Below are positions 18,770-28,397 of a DNA stretch of 52,288 nucleotides, in pieces. The stretch's first letter is position 1, and the number at the start of each line of letters is the position of its first letter. This stretch comes from Synechococcales cyanobacterium CRU_2_2. GTDB taxonomy: Bacteria > Cyanobacteriota > Cyanobacteriia > PCC-9006 > JAAUQQ01. The DNA lies in assembly GCA_012034805.1 (NCBI GenBank), contig JAAUOP010000020.1, positions 1 through 52,288 of the forward strand. The letters run 5' to 3'. The notes below the pieces were generated by a model. The model had not been told where the DNA came from. It searched no databases and was given only the letters and a program-made list of their open reading frames with translations. The position numbers and the translations under genes were made by a program.

Positions 18770-18888
18770 AGATTCGCTGACTTTTTAAAGCTTTGTAAGG
18801 TAATGCAAACGGTTTCTGGAAAGGCTGCATTCCTTGGGCATTCTGGATTCAAGAGAGCGAACCAGTCTAGTAGCGGAGCTTGGGAAAA

Positions 18889-19376
18889 TGGTAAACACGG
18901 TGGTGAATACGACTGAGCGCAGAACAGCGTTCCCAGGGGTTGAGGGGCACCCCATCATGGACAGCCACCCCGTTATGGACAATCACCCCGTTGCCGAACA
19001 GGTGTCCCACGCGCTTCGCTCCCAGCTTTCTCCTTGCCCCAGAACCCATACTGCCCTGGACTGGAGCGCGCCCCATCCCCAAGCGGGTTGTCATGTTTTT
19101 CGCGGGCTGGAAGACATGGCCCGATTGTGGGGGCTCCACGGCGGTGATGTGATGGACTTGCCCAGCGTTAACTTTCAAGCCAATCTGGTGTTGGCGGTCT
19201 TTGGGGGCGAGGGATATTTTCGCGAGAGTCTGACGATTGGACGGTTCAAGCATACGCCAGAGGCACTTTGGGTCTATGTTTTCGCCTACACACGACGCTG
19301 GCAAACCATCAATCCCATGAGTGTGATTCAGATCGCCAAAACCGACAAACCGATTCGGTTTGTTCGCCTGGGTTAA
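18889..19376 (+). CDS. PrcB-like domain protein
   Basis: The C-terminal half reads like the PrcB C-terminal domain: a beta strand VNFQANLVLAVFGGEG, then strands around ALWVYVFAY, ending PMSVIQIAKTDKPIRFVRL. In spirochetes PrcB assists a surface protease; here no protease gene is adjacent, so the role is unknown. The ATG at 18889 follows GGAG by 9 nt and is preferred. A TTG at 18834 in the same frame would add 18 residues. The N-terminal part contains a short repeat (HPIMDSHPVMDNHPV). No signal peptide is seen with this start. Confidence 0.6.
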
Positions 19377-19428
19377 GCCACAGAAAGGAGGCTGATCCCC
19401 TTGGGTGTCAGGGGGGCAATCTTTCTAG

Positions 19429-19470
19429 GTTAATTTGCACGGGTTAATCTGCACGGGTTAATCTGCACGG
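19429..19470. repeat. 14-bp tandem repeat, three copies
   Basis: GTTAATTTGCACGG, GTTAATCTGCACGG, GTTAATCTGCACGG lie in direct succession in the gap between convergent genes. One base differs in the first copy. The period of 14 is not a multiple of 3. Confidence 0.9.
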
Positions 19471-19495
19471 GTCACGCTTCATGGGCCACGCTTCG

Positions 19496-20228
19496 CTAGT
19501 CGATTTTTACGTTGAACGCATAGCTATAACCGCGAAAATTCGAGTCCAATTGCAACAGATAATCACCATCTTCAGGCAGTCGTGCCGACCAGCTGGCCGG
19601 GTCACCTTCCTGGGGGCCAGCAAACAGTACCCGATTGCCCGGTGACTTGAGCTGGGGCATGGGGCCGGTTTTATTGGTCAACGTAATCGTCTGGTTCTTG
19701 CTAGCACGCAACTTGTACTGATGGTTGCCCGTTCCGACAAAGTTGCTGGCCAGATCCACCGACCTGGCACCACGCGGAAACTTCACCCGTGCCACTTTGA
19801 TGTTGCAGTTGTACTCGGTGAGCGATCGCGGTACCCAGCCCTGTACCGGGTTGGTAACGGCAAACCATTCGCCTTGGGTGCCCGCAATGTCGATGATTTG
19901 TCCATGGTCGGCTTCGCTGACGATGGCTCCGCTGGGTGAGGGGCGATCGCGGATGCTCAGGGGGGGCTGGGGGTCATTCACCTGGGCCATGGTAATGGTA
20001 CATTCTTCAATCTCGAGATTGCGATCGCCCGATTGCTCTGGCTCCCTCGAGATCGCATTGGTGCTAGCACCTGACTTGGCACGCTGGGCCTGACGGTGGA
20101 AGGGTTAGGCTGTGGCGGGCGCAACTTCGGCGTCGGGTTGCTTCTGGCAATTTGAATGCCAGTCCAAATGGAAAACCCTGTGGCTGCCAAAAAGTGGTGA
20201 GTAAGAGAAACTTGTAGGGAGATGCCAT
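19496..20228 (-). pseudogene. Secreted SH3-like domain protein with two apparent one-base frameshifts
   Basis: The intact downstream frame (ATG 19990) encodes 164 residues. Its SH3-like motif LSIRDRPSPSGAIVSEADHG ends in GEWFAVTNPVQGWVPRSL, and a beta-sandwich C-terminus follows (DGDYLLQLDSNFRGYSYAF), like bacterial PPC domains. Joining frames upstream recovers a convincing export signal beginning MASPYKFLLLTTF and continuing LAATGFSIWTGIQIA, then a Pro-rich linker and CTITMAQVNDP. The first break is in the A run at 20189-20193, the second around 20090-20103; each needs one added base. If the sequence is right, only the signal-less 164-residue product remains. Confidence 0.65.
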
Positions 20229-20360
20229 CGTTCTTGGGTTGAACTCCTCTGGTTGACGCGCTCGGGTGAACTGAGATATCGGAGTTTAAGAGATTATGCG
20301 CTGCTTTGAGCGTACTTTGAGAAAATAGAACTAGTCCATTCAAAATCAAGTTTTCACGAT

Positions 20361-21587
20361 TTGTCACCTGTTAGTCCCCCCCTTGCCGATCTTCAGCTTG
20401 CCAACTACGACTACGTCCTGCCGGAGTCGAACATTGCCCAAAACCCAGCGGTGCCGCGCGATCGCTCGAGGCTATTGGTGGTAGAGGCTCAAACGACGCA
20501 GCATCGAGTTTTTCGAGATCTACCCGAGTTTTTGCAGTCGGGAGATTTGCTAGTTATGAACAATACGCGGGTGTTACCGGCTCGGCTTTATGGCCAGAAG
20601 CTGATCGCCCCAGAGCTCCGTGCTCGCGGAGATTGCGGGGCCAAGGTCGAGGTACTGTTGCTAGAGGAGCAAGGGCCGGGGCGCTGGCTGGCCTTGGTCA
20701 AGCCGGGGCGACGGTTAAAACCGGGGATGGCGATCGCCTTTGCACCCTCCCTATTAGCACCCTCCCCAGGGGTTTCCCCACCGCTACTCACCGCCCAGAT
20801 CCTCAGCACCGACGCACCGACGGGCGGGCGCATTTTGCAATTTGAGGCGGCCCCAGGTGAAACATTTTGGACCGCGCTCAAAAAGCTGGGCGAAGTGCCC
20901 TTGCCGCCCTACATCGATCGCTCTGAAGCCGATGCAGAGCAATACCAAACCGTCTACAGCGACCCTGTGGGTGCCGTGGCAGCCCCCACGGCGGGTCTCC
21001 ACTTCACCCCAGAGTTGTTAGAGAAACTCAAAGCCCAAGGAATTGACCAGGCTTTCGTCACGCTCCACGTTGGCGTTGGCACCTTCCGTCCGGTGGAAGC
21101 GCAAACGATTACCGATCATCAAATGCATGGGGAATGGGTGGAGGTGTCCGCTGAAGTGGTCGCGAAAATTGAGGCCACGAAGGCGCGGGGCGGGCGAGTT
21201 TTTGCGGTGGGCACGACGGCAGTGCGATCGCTCGAAGGCGCGGCCCAATCGAATCTGCCACCCAAGCCGCACTGGCCTGGAACGCTCCAGCCAGTGCGGG
21301 GGAAGGTGAGTTTATTTATCTACCCCGGCTACGAGTGGAAGGTGGTAGATGGTTTGATCACCAATTTCCATTTGCCGAAGTCCAGTTTGATGATGTTGGT
21401 GAGTGCATTGGTGGGTCGAGAGCGGCTGCTGGCGCTGTATGAGGAGGCGATCGCCCAGGACTATCGCTTCTATTCCTTTGGGGATGCGATGCTGATTTTA
21501 CCCGCAGCGACAACGGCAACGACAACGGCGATAACACCTGCAACTGCAATCACAACTGCAACTACAAAGACCGGCGACGCAGGTTGA
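20361..21587 (+). CDS. queA: S-adenosylmethionine:tRNA ribosyltransferase-isomerase (queuosine synthesis)
   Basis: 408 residues. Hallmarks include [55 protein letters not shown] and [19 protein letters not shown]. The enzyme transfers and isomerises the ribosyl group of SAM onto preQ1-modified tRNA. The only in-frame start candidate near the family N-terminus is TTG at 20361, with no good Shine-Dalgarno, so translation may be weak or the start mis-assigned. The last 30 residues are a Thr/Ala-rich low-complexity tail beyond the normal SFGDAMLI ending, made of ACAACGGC-like repeats and overlapping the end of the opposite PEP-CTERM gene by 26 bases. Confidence 0.92.
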   Translation: MSPVSPPLADLQLANYDYVLPESNIAQNPAVPRDRSRLLVVEAQTTQHRVFRDLPEFLQSGDLLVMNNTRVLPARLYGQKLIAPELRARGDCGAKVEVLLLEEQGPGRWLALVKPGRRLKPGMAIAFAPSLLAPSPGVSPPLLTAQILSTDAPTGGRILQFEAAPGETFWTALKKLGEVPLPPYIDRSEADAEQYQTVYSDPVGAVAAPTAGLHFTPELLEKLKAQGIDQAFVTLHVGVGTFRPVEAQTITDHQMHGEWVEVSAEVVAKIEATKARGGRVFAVGTTAVRSLEGAAQSNLPPKPHWPGTLQPVRGKVSLFIYPGYEWKVVDGLITNFHLPKSSLMMLVSALVGRERLLALYEEAIAQDYRFYSFGDAMLILPAATTATTTAITPATAITTATTKTGDAG

Positions 21588-22259
21588 GTCCGGCTGCGCC
21601 GATCAGGGCGATCGCCGCCAAGCTAGCGGGCTCGGGTACCGCTGTGGACGTCCCAACCTTGAACTGATAGATCAGTGCAGACTGGGTCGGTGCGGTTCCT
21701 GTCCAGGACATCACAGAACTGCCCGTAATGGTGAACGGCCCAGTGAGACCCTGCAGGCGCACATAGTCGATATCCGAGTCGTCGCTACCCGCCGAGCCTG
21801 TATTGGCAATGGAGAGCGCACCGGTGGCGTCTGTCAACATCAGGTTGCCGAGGCGAATCGAGCTCTGGTTCGCCGCGCGGGTGCGAATGAACAAATCGGT
21901 GGCGCGTCCGGAGAAGGTCGTGGTACTCAGGAGTTGATTGCCCACGCTGTACTTAACGACGGAACCGTCATATTCCAGGGAAAAATTAACCACTTGGCCA
22001 GAGACCCAGGCAAACTGAGCTTGGCGATCGGGCAACAAATGATTCTGGGGATTGAGCACACCTAATTCGTAGGTCGATCGACCTCCCACACGGGCAGAAG
22101 TGACGAAGGTTTCGGTGAACTCGCCACTGCTGATCAAGGCTCTGAATTGATCATCGGTGAGGTTGCCGGGAACTAAACTGGCGGCTTCTGCAGAAAACTG
22201 TGGCCTAAAATGCCGGTGAGGGTGGCGATCGCAAGGGAAAGAACTGTGGTTCGCTTCAT
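21562..22259 (-). pseudogene. PEP-CTERM sorting-domain protein, frameshift in the signal peptide
   Basis: The C-terminus [20 protein letters not shown] followed by RRRSL is a textbook PEP-CTERM signal (Pro-Glu-Pro, hydrophobic helix, basic end), which targets exported proteins to exosortase in polysaccharide-producing bacteria. The N-terminus MKRTTVLSLAIATLTGILGH from an ATG at 22259 is a signal peptide, but it is out of frame with the mature part (SAEAASLVPGNLTDDQFRAL). One more base in the A run at 22194-22197 joins them into 232 residues. Otherwise only an unexportable form from 22137 could be made. The mature domain resembles beta-sandwich lectin-like folds. Function unknown. Confidence 0.75.
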
Positions 22260-22711
22260 GGAAAAATGACTAGAGAGCTGCTTGTTCGGTTTCACTATGG
22301 CCTCAGAAATGCTGCTGAAGTTGCCAAAGTCAAAACTTTTACGATCTCCGGGGGATTCCTTAGCGAAATCTGGATTTGCTTTTCAGAGGAAAATCCGGAA
22401 AGCGTATTTATGAGGTTATTTTTTGTTTTTTCCGAGATGTAAATGCCTTTAAGCCTCTCTCGGAAACCTGATTGTTTATTGATTCTTCATCAGATTTTAA
22501 TCAGTATTTGAGCCTGTATTGAACCTGCATTTAGCTTGCATTGATTCGGTTTTAAGCTAGGTTCAAGCCAGTTTCGAACCGTTGGATTCGGCATAGAATT
22601 CACAGCTTTGTAAAGACGCGTCTAACCCCCAAGCCTAGGTCGAAATGGGGAAGGCGGTCGCTGAATCTTTTCTACACACAGACCTCAATCACGACTCGAA
22701 TTCAATGTGGT
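22260..22711. other. Intergenic region with short imperfect repeats
   Basis: About 450 bases between divergent genes. Variants of TTTAAGC/ATTTAGCTTGCATTGA recur at 22490-22570 (GAGCCTGTATTGAACCTGCATT; TTAGCTTGCATTGATTCGGTTTTAAGC), giving a loose repeat structure. It must hold two promoters; no specific site is recognised. Confidence 0.4.
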
Positions 22712-23620
22712 ATGACGATTCCGCGCACGTTAGCGACCGCTGCAACCCTGGCCACGCTCGGCTACATCAGCCTCCTCACCCTCGGCAATGCCCTGCGGGG
22801 TAGCCAGGTGAATGCGGCGATCGTCGATCGGGGCAACGTGAACATTGTCTATCGGCCCGTCGAAGCTGAAAAACTCAAGCCCCTGCGGCAAGATTTGCAG
22901 CGATCGCGTCTCTTTGAAACCCTTGCCGCCGATCTCAACAAAACCATCAGCTTGCCCCGCAACGTCAATGTCGAATTTTTGGAATGCGGGTCTGCCGATG
23001 CCTACTACGACGGCAGGGCCATTGGCATTTGCTATGAGCTGATGCAGCGCTATGTCGATCGCTTTGCCCCAGACAGCACCCGTTCCGAAGATGCCGCGCT
23101 TCACGCCGGACTCTTCACGCTGTTCCACGAATTGGGGCATGTGCTGATTGACCAGTGGGATCTACCGGTCACCGGGCGCGAAGAGGATGCTGTGGACGAA
23201 TTTGCGGCCATCATGCTGCTGGAAGCCGACCAAGGTGAGGCCGCGTTGTCAGGGGCGCGGCAATTTGCCGCCGATGCCGCAGACTGGAAGGCGCTACCGT
23301 TTTGGGACGACCACGGTCTCGACATGCAGCGGTTTTATAATGTGAGCTGTTTTGTCTACGGCAGCGACCCCAAAGCCTGGGCCAGCCTGGTCGGTGATGA
23401 CTGGCTGCCCCAGGAACGGGCGGAGAGTTGTCCGGCGGACTACCGGCAAAAGTCCAACGCTTGGCGCACGCTCTTGCAGCCCTATTTGAAGCAAGATCTG
23501 GCGTTATCCGTCTCTGTAAGTCGGCCATCGGCCCACACAGTTCTTCCCCAAGGTCAGCATCAGACGCGACCGACCCACGCTGTCGGAACTCATCCAAAGC
23601 TGAAGTCGTCAGGTCGTTAA
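22712..23620 (+). CDS. DUF4344 zinc-metallopeptidase-like exported protein
   Basis: 302 residues. The N-terminus (MTIPRTLATAATLATLGYIS) is a signal peptide or anchor. The domain shows NVEFLECGSADAYYDGRAI and then the zinc-binding HELGH (His139, Glu140, His143) in LFTLFHELGHVLIDQWDLPV, followed by EEDAVDEFAAIMLLE, which can provide the third ligand. Cysteine-containing FYNVSCFVYG and ESCPADYR match the family C-terminus. The last 40 residues (SVSRPSAHTVLPQGQHQTRP) are non-conserved. A periplasmic protease role is inferred from the motif; no substrate is known. GTATG-type start context lacks a clear Shine-Dalgarno. Confidence 0.83.
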   Translation: MTIPRTLATAATLATLGYISLLTLGNALRGSQVNAAIVDRGNVNIVYRPVEAEKLKPLRQDLQRSRLFETLAADLNKTISLPRNVNVEFLECGSADAYYDGRAIGICYELMQRYVDRFAPDSTRSEDAALHAGLFTLFHELGHVLIDQWDLPVTGREEDAVDEFAAIMLLEADQGEAALSGARQFAADAADWKALPFWDDHGLDMQRFYNVSCFVYGSDPKAWASLVGDDWLPQERAESCPADYRQKSNAWRTLLQPYLKQDLALSVSVSRPSAHTVLPQGQHQTRPTHAVGTHPKLKSSGR

Positions 23621-23965
23621 GCCTTTTGCTAGGCTGTACAGGGCACACCGGTTGACAGAGCCGCGATTGCTTCAAGCGGACGATATCCTCAGGGACGCGT
23701 AGCCAGACTGTCTACTGCATCCATGAAGAACCAAGAGCGCCTTTCATGCTAAACCGATCGCGGCGGAAATACTTTGACTGAAGTCAAGAGCAACCTGTAG
23801 AAAACCTTAAGCTTGTCGCTGACTTGAAATGACGTGAATGTGTATTTATACCTGTATATCCAGCTGACAAAGTATTAACCTGTGACGATCATCATTCACG
23901 GTCGCAGCAATCTTTCTGTCGATCGCTACAATCCAACCACAAAAGCCTAATCGTAGCGACATAGA
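23621..23965. other. Intergenic region upstream of the Crp-like fragment
   Basis: About 345 bases. TGTGACGATCATCATTCACGG at 23881-23901 looks like a Crp-type half-site pair, but the spacing is wrong for TGTGA-N6-TCACA. Nothing else is recognisable. Confidence 0.4.
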
Positions 23966-24271
23966 ATGAATGCGCATAGTTCTAATCTGTCTGATTGGTT
24001 ACAGACGACGGTTTTTCACGGACTCGCGCGATCGCAAGCACTCCGCCTATGCGAAATCGTCCAACCCCAAACCTGGCAAAAAGATGAACAAATCTTCAGA
24101 CAAGGTAGTCCAGCGACAGGATTTTTTGTCGTAAAAACTGGGCTTGTCAAGATCTTCAAAGTTTCACCGATTGGCAAAGAGAAAATTCTCAATATTTTTG
24201 AGCGGAGAGATAATTTTGCAGAAGTCCCAGAAACAAACGACGCCGCTGGGTCAGATGCAGAGCCCGGTTAA
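23966..24271 (+). pseudogene. Crp/Fnr regulator, N-terminal cNMP-binding fragment
   Basis: Residues 1-85 match the start of a cyclic-nucleotide-binding (Crp/Fnr) sensor: FHGLARSQALRLCEIVQPQT, then EQIFRQGSPATGFFVVKTGLVKIF and GKEKILNIFE. The match stops near FAEVP, where relatives continue into the rest of the barrel, the dimerisation helix and the HTH. The final 15 residues are unrelated. Without the DNA-binding domain it cannot be a normal regulator. It is truncated by a junction with the histidine-kinase scrap on the other strand. Confidence 0.75.
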
Positions 24272-24280
24272 GCGTTGCTG

Positions 24281-24426
24281 CTACATTTTTCGTCCGGGGA
24301 GCGTAAACCAGAATGTTGTGCCGACACCGAGTTCGCTCTCTACAGTCACCACCCCGTTGTGAGCTTCGACGAATGTCTTAACGATGGCGAGCGAAAGACC
24401 CCTTTCAGTTTAGCGAACGGCTCAGC
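24281..24426 (-). pseudogene. Histidine kinase C-terminal (HATPase) scrap
   Basis: The minus strand reads [11 protein letters not shown], then after a one-base shift at the C run 24399-24402, [20 protein letters not shown] followed by [19 protein letters not shown] and stop. These are the F, G2 and end boxes of a sensor-kinase ATPase domain, with the ATP-lid loop deleted. Everything upstream is replaced by the end of the neighbouring barrel gene. It is clearly dead. It lies 9 nt from the Crp fragment. Confidence 0.72.
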
Positions 24427-24450
24427 TAGACGGGGTCAATCTGCCGCCCC

Positions 24451-25650
24451 TCACCTGAGCTGAAGATCCACGTAGGGGCCTGAGGCTTGGCTGCGCCGAA
24501 AATCTTCGTCCTTCGTCTTACCCAAAGCATAGCCTGCCGACAGCCGTACCCGAGGGTTGAGCCGGTAGCCCATTTCCACCGTTGCACCCAGCCCCCCTGC
24601 CTCACCCCGGCCAAACTCCTGCCGCAGGCGCAGGTCTCCGCCCCAATCCAGCCGCTTGGAAAGGCGGTGGCTAAGCCCCACCTGGGCCAAGACTGCTCCG
24701 TTGCGACCCTCCTGGTGGCGCGCTCCCACCCTGCCGCTCAGCTCCCAGCGATCGCTCGGTCGGTAGGTTGCGGTGGCTTTTAGCAGGTGGGCACTGGTTT
24801 GGCGCTGACGATATTCGTACTGGAACTGGGCCGCCAGCAGCGCTTCTCCAGCGGGATTCTGTGCTTCTGAGGCATAGGATAATCCGGCTCGAATCTGGGT
24901 TCTGGGGTCTTTGTCGGTTTGGCGATCGCCCCGTGCATACACCTGTGCCGTCAGTCTGGGGGACAGTCGCCCGATCACCCCTGCGCTCATCCGCAACTGG
25001 CTCGCTTGGCGACCCATCCGTTGCTCTAGCCGAACGGAACTGCTCCAGTGGGGTCGAATCTGGTAGTCGAGATTGGCCTTGACCCGGTTTGTGCCCCCTG
25101 AAGATGAGCCCAGAATGTCGCCCAAGATGCGTTCATAGGAGACTTCCGCCTCCATGCCGGGCCGAACCTGCCACTGATGCTTGAGACCGAGAACTGCTTG
25201 GGTGTTCCAGCGATCTCGCCGCAAATTCCCTGCTACCGGCTCACCCCAGTCTGCGGTCGATTCCACTGCGACGCCTCCGGTCACTCGAGTCTGGCGACCG
25301 ATCGGAATGGCGACACCATCCGACCATTCGAGCTCTGGCATCATCGGTTCAGGCTGGGCCTGAAAATGGTCATCCCCAAAAGCCTGGTCATCCTCAAAAG
25401 CCTGGTCATCCTCAAAAGCCTGGTCATCCCCAAAGGCTTGAGCGGCTTGAGCCAGGGTCTGAGACCCTCTGGATGCGCCCGAGCTGATTTGCCCCGAACC
25501 GGCTTGCCCCGAACCCACTTGACCCGATTCTGCCGGTTCCAGTTCGGCCTCAATCTCACTCGCACAAGAAACCTGCCAACAGCTCCAAGCTCCCATCAGC
25601 CCCAACGGAATCAGGGACACGACCGGACGCCAATAGGAGGAAGCGAGCAT
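24451..25650 (-). CDS. Outer-membrane beta-barrel-like protein with acidic linker repeats
   Basis: 399 residues. The N-terminus has a hydrophobic export segment (LIPLGLMGAWSCWQVSCA; a lipobox-like Cys is possible at about 24 or 30). A low-complexity linker follows at 40-95, with SGQxGSGQ repeats and four copies of QAFxDD encoded by an 18-bp tandem repeat. From about 125 to the end there are alternating strands such as RVTGGVAVES, GMEAEVSYERILG, WELSGRVGARHQEG and RLSAGYALGKTKD, ending in VDLQLR, typical of a C-terminal beta-barrel. I do not recognise the exact family. The start ATG lacks a strong Shine-Dalgarno. Confidence 0.68.
   Translation of the reverse strand: MLASSYWRPVVSLIPLGLMGAWSCWQVSCASEIEAELEPAESGQVGSGQAGSGQISSGASRGSQTLAQAAQAFGDDQAFEDDQAFEDDQAFGDDHFQAQPEPMMPELEWSDGVAIPIGRQTRVTGGVAVESTADWGEPVAGNLRRDRWNTQAVLGLKHQWQVRPGMEAEVSYERILGDILGSSSGGTNRVKANLDYQIRPHWSSSVRLEQRMGRQASQLRMSAGVIGRLSPRLTAQVYARGDRQTDKDPRTQIRAGLSYASEAQNPAGEALLAAQFQYEYRQRQTSAHLLKATATYRPSDRWELSGRVGARHQEGRNGAVLAQVGLSHRLSKRLDWGGDLRLRQEFGRGEAGGLGATVEMGYRLNPRVRLSAGYALGKTKDEDFRRSQASGPYVDLQLR
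25371..25440. repeat. 18-bp tandem repeat within the barrel-protein gene
   Basis: AAAAGCCTGGTCATCCTC-type units occur about four times, with C/T differences (CCCC versus CCTC). They encode repeated QAFEDD/QAFGDD on the minus strand. The period is divisible by three. Confidence 0.9.
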
Positions 25651-25851
25651 GGATTCACGGGGCTACACAGTATCAATAAGTACATATTGTTTTTCTTTTG
25701 TCCGGAGCATTTTCCCTGACGCCCAAGCTACTGGGCTGGGGCGATGGCGACTTCAATCATGGCGCTAAATCATGTCCAGGCAACACCCAGACAACACCCA
25801 GGCAATGCCCAAATGGTATCCATTCCGTTTTGTCTACGCTCAGCGATCGCC

Positions 25852-26367
25852 CTAGGCCGCATCCTGTTTCAGCCGGGCAGGCTGAGCAATGCCCTCGCGG
25901 CTGAGACCGTGAAGTTGTGGCGGCGGCGCATAGTCCACCGTCGCCTCCCAAAGCCGGGGAATCTGGCCGCTGTTGTAGACCCGAAATTCGCTTTGAACGG
26001 TTGCCTTGGCCTTACGCACGGCCTGATTAATCACCAGCGAACCACCAGGATCCGAGACCGAGCGGTGAAACGTCCCCGGCGGAATTCGTAAAATATCGCC
26101 ATTGGCTTCGAGGCGGACGATGTGGAATGGAACTTCCCAGGCAAAATTAACTAAGAAAAACGTTCGTCCACCGCTGAGAGCCAACAAATTATCTTCTTGG
26201 CCAGGATGAAGGTAGAACTGCCAGTGACCCGCTTCTGTATTGTTAGGACTGATGGCAGGGCCATCGTGATAGACCAAGTCACGCGCGTTGGAGCCAGGAA
26301 CCGTAATGTTGAAAAAACGAACGTTGGGAGTATCTCTAAATTTTTCGTAAGAAATCATTTCAAACAT
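25852..26367 (-). CDS. Cupin-fold protein, divergent from a LysR regulator
   Basis: 171 residues. The start at 26367 is chosen because a strong GGAGG stands 8 nt upstream; the frame continues up to 26472 through a repetitive non-coding-like stretch. The pattern GHWQFYLHPGQEDNLLALSG, then PFHIVRLEANGDILRIPPGT and FHRSVSDPGGSLVINQAVR fits a small cupin barrel, with His and Glu metal-ligand candidates. The family is unnamed to me. The divergent LysR gene 190 nt away suggests that regulator controls it. Confidence 0.65.
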   Translation of the reverse strand: MFEMISYEKFRDTPNVRFFNITVPGSNARDLVYHDGPAISPNNTEAGHWQFYLHPGQEDNLLALSGGRTFFLVNFAWEVPFHIVRLEANGDILRIPPGTFHRSVSDPGGSLVINQAVRKAKATVQSEFRVYNSGQIPRLWEATVDYAPPPQLHGLSREGIAQPARLKQDAA

Positions 26368-26394
26368 GGTTGCGGCCTCCTTGCGATCGCTCCA

Positions 26395-26470
26395 TTGGAA
26401 ATCAGCACTCGAATCAGCACTTGAATCGGCACCGGCACTTAAGATCTGCACTTGAATCGGCACTTGACCC
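26395..26470. repeat. Degenerate direct repeats in the cupin/LysR intergenic region
   Basis: CAGCACTCGAATCAGCACTTGAATCGGCACCGGCACTT-like text repeats the core CACTTGAATCGGCA about four times with variation. It lies between the cupin start and the LysR start, where a LysR box would be expected, but no clear T-N11-A dyad stands out. Confidence 0.6.
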
Positions 26471-26556
26471 ATCCATACCCAACCTATCCCAGTGATTTCA
26501 AATTAACCACACAGATTGCGCGCTACATCAATGCAGAATCGGGATAGGTGTTACCC

Positions 26557-27499
26557 ATGAACATTACTCACCTCAACATTCTTTTGGCGGTGGTCGAGCA
26601 CAAGAGTTTTTCAACGGCGGCGGATGCGCTGGCAATTTCTCAGTCGGCGGTGAGTCGGGCGATCGCCGCCCTCGAATCCGAGCTTGGCGTCTCACTGCTC
26701 TCGCGGGGGCGTTTTGGGGCCTATCCCCACGCCCATGGGCGAACGCATCTTGCCCTATGCCCAGCAAATTTTGCAAACCCGCGAGAAAATTGACGCGACG
26801 ATCAATCGCGAGAAAAGTCTCTACGGTGGCCGGGTTCGCCTGGCCTCGTTTCGCAGCGCTGCAACCCATTTGCTGCCGCCGTTGATTGCCCAATTTCGGC
26901 GTCGGTTTCCCCTCGTGGAGGTATCGCTGATGGAAGATGACCCGACGGCGATCGAGCAGGCCCTGCGGGAGGGCAAAGTCGATCTGGGTTTGATTCCACT
27001 GCCGCGATCGTCTGAAGATCTAGAAACCTGGGAAATTGCTCGGGATGAATTTGTCTTGCTGTTGCCGCCGTCCCTGGCCCACTTGTCTACGCAACCTTGC
27101 TGGCAGGATTTGGAAAACTGCGATTTTATTTTGCTGAACTACGCAGAATGCACACCCGTGGTGCGAGAACATTGGCAACGGGCCGGTCAGCCCTTGAAGG
27201 AAGCCTACAGCATTCGGGAGGATTCGACCATTGTCAGCATGGTCTCTCAGGATTTAGGCGTCGCGGTTTTGCCCCGATTGGCGGCGCTGCCGTTGCCGGA
27301 GGGGGTGGAAGTGCGGCCTCTGCCGGTCAAGCTTGAACGCAGCATCGGCGCAGTCATGCTCAAGACGGTGCTCCACTCCGCAGCCGTGTTTTTGTTCTTG
27401 GATTTACTGCGGGGCACGGGGCAATTTTCCCAACGGCAGCTCGATGCGTCGCTGCCCATTACGATTGCTGACCTCACATCCCATCCCTCAAATCCATGA
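26557..27499 (+). pseudogene. LysR-family transcriptional regulator, one-base frameshift
   Basis: The first frame gives the winged HTH, MNITHLNILLAVVEHKSFST through SAVSRAIAALESELGVSLLS. The second gives the rest: PTPMGERILPYAQQIL linker helix and the effector domain (GGRVRLASFRSAATHLLPPL, REGKVDLGLIPLP, EDSTIVSMVSQDLGVAVLPR). They join if CCCC at 26725-26728 is one base shorter, giving 313 residues, exactly the family length. The overlap with rsmI and the otherwise clean sequence argue for a sequencing error or a very recent mutation. It is divergent from the cupin gene. Confidence 0.82.
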
Positions 27500-28344
27500 G
27501 CCAAGATCCCCAGCCCAGAACCCTCTATGTGGTGGCCACACCCATCGGCAATTTAGAAGACCTGACGTTTCGGGCAGTGCGCATTCTCAAGGGGGTGAAC
27601 GAGATTGCGGCGGAGGACACTCGCCACACGGGTAAACTGCTCCAAGCCTTTGAGATCAAAACGCCCCAAATTAGCTATCACGAGCACAATCGCAGTCAGC
27701 GGATTCCCGAGCTGCTTGAGCGGTTGGTAGGCGGCAGCGCGATCGCCCTCGTCAGCGACGCTGGCATTCCGCTGATTTCTGATCCCGGTGCCGATCTGGT
27801 GTGCGCCTGCATCGCGGCGGGCATTGCGGTGGTGCCGATTCCCGGTGTTAGCGCAGTCACCACAGCCCTGTGCGCCGCAGGTTTGGCCACCGATCGGTTT
27901 ACGTTTGAAGGATTTTTGCCCGCCAAACCCAAGGCTCGCCGAGATGCCCTAGCGGCGATTAAGGACGAAACCCGCACGCTGGTGTTTTACGAGTCGCCCC
28001 ACCGACTGAGGGCAACCTTGGCCGACATGCAGGTTGTCTTGGGGGGCGATCGCCCCCTTGTCCTAGCCCGCGAGTTGACTAAACTCCACGAAGAATTTTG
28101 GCGCGGGACAGTGGCTAAGGCCATCGCTCTCCACGAAACCCGCCAACCCCAGGGGGAATACACGCTGGTTGTCGCGGGCGCAGTCCGAGAACCCCAGACC
28201 CTGTCTGAAACCGAGATTCGAGTTGAACTGGCCGCGCTACTGGCCCAGGGGATGTCCCGCTCTGCGGCCAGCCGCCAGCTCGCCGAGGCTAGGTCTTTAC
28301 CCCGCCGACAAATCTATCAGCTAGCATTGTCCATGCCGGACTGA
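27496..28344 (+). CDS. rsmI: 16S rRNA (cytidine-1402-2'-O)-methyltransferase
   Basis: 282 residues. Signatures are LYVVATPIGNLEDLTFRAVR, EDTRHTGKLL, ALVSDAGIPLISDPG, PGVSAVTTALCAAGL and FEGFLPAKPKARRDAL, followed by ESPHRL and the RELTKLHEEF motif. It methylates the ribose of C1402 in the decoding centre. The ATG overlaps the LysR stop by four bases, suggesting translational coupling. Confidence 0.95.
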   Translation: MSQDPQPRTLYVVATPIGNLEDLTFRAVRILKGVNEIAAEDTRHTGKLLQAFEIKTPQISYHEHNRSQRIPELLERLVGGSAIALVSDAGIPLISDPGADLVCACIAAGIAVVPIPGVSAVTTALCAAGLATDRFTFEGFLPAKPKARRDALAAIKDETRTLVFYESPHRLRATLADMQVVLGGDRPLVLARELTKLHEEFWRGTVAKAIALHETRQPQGEYTLVVAGAVREPQTLSETEIRVELAALLAQGMSRSAASRQLAEARSLPRRQIYQLALSMPD

Positions 28345-28397
28345 GTGACCGGTCTAACTGAACATTGAATTGAACACCGGACTGGGCTTGAACCGAT

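Noticed and set aside
23881..23901. Crp-type operator TGTGA...TCAC upstream of the Crp fragment
   Set aside because: The spacing between half-sites is about 10 rather than 6 bases, and the downstream gene is only a fragment.
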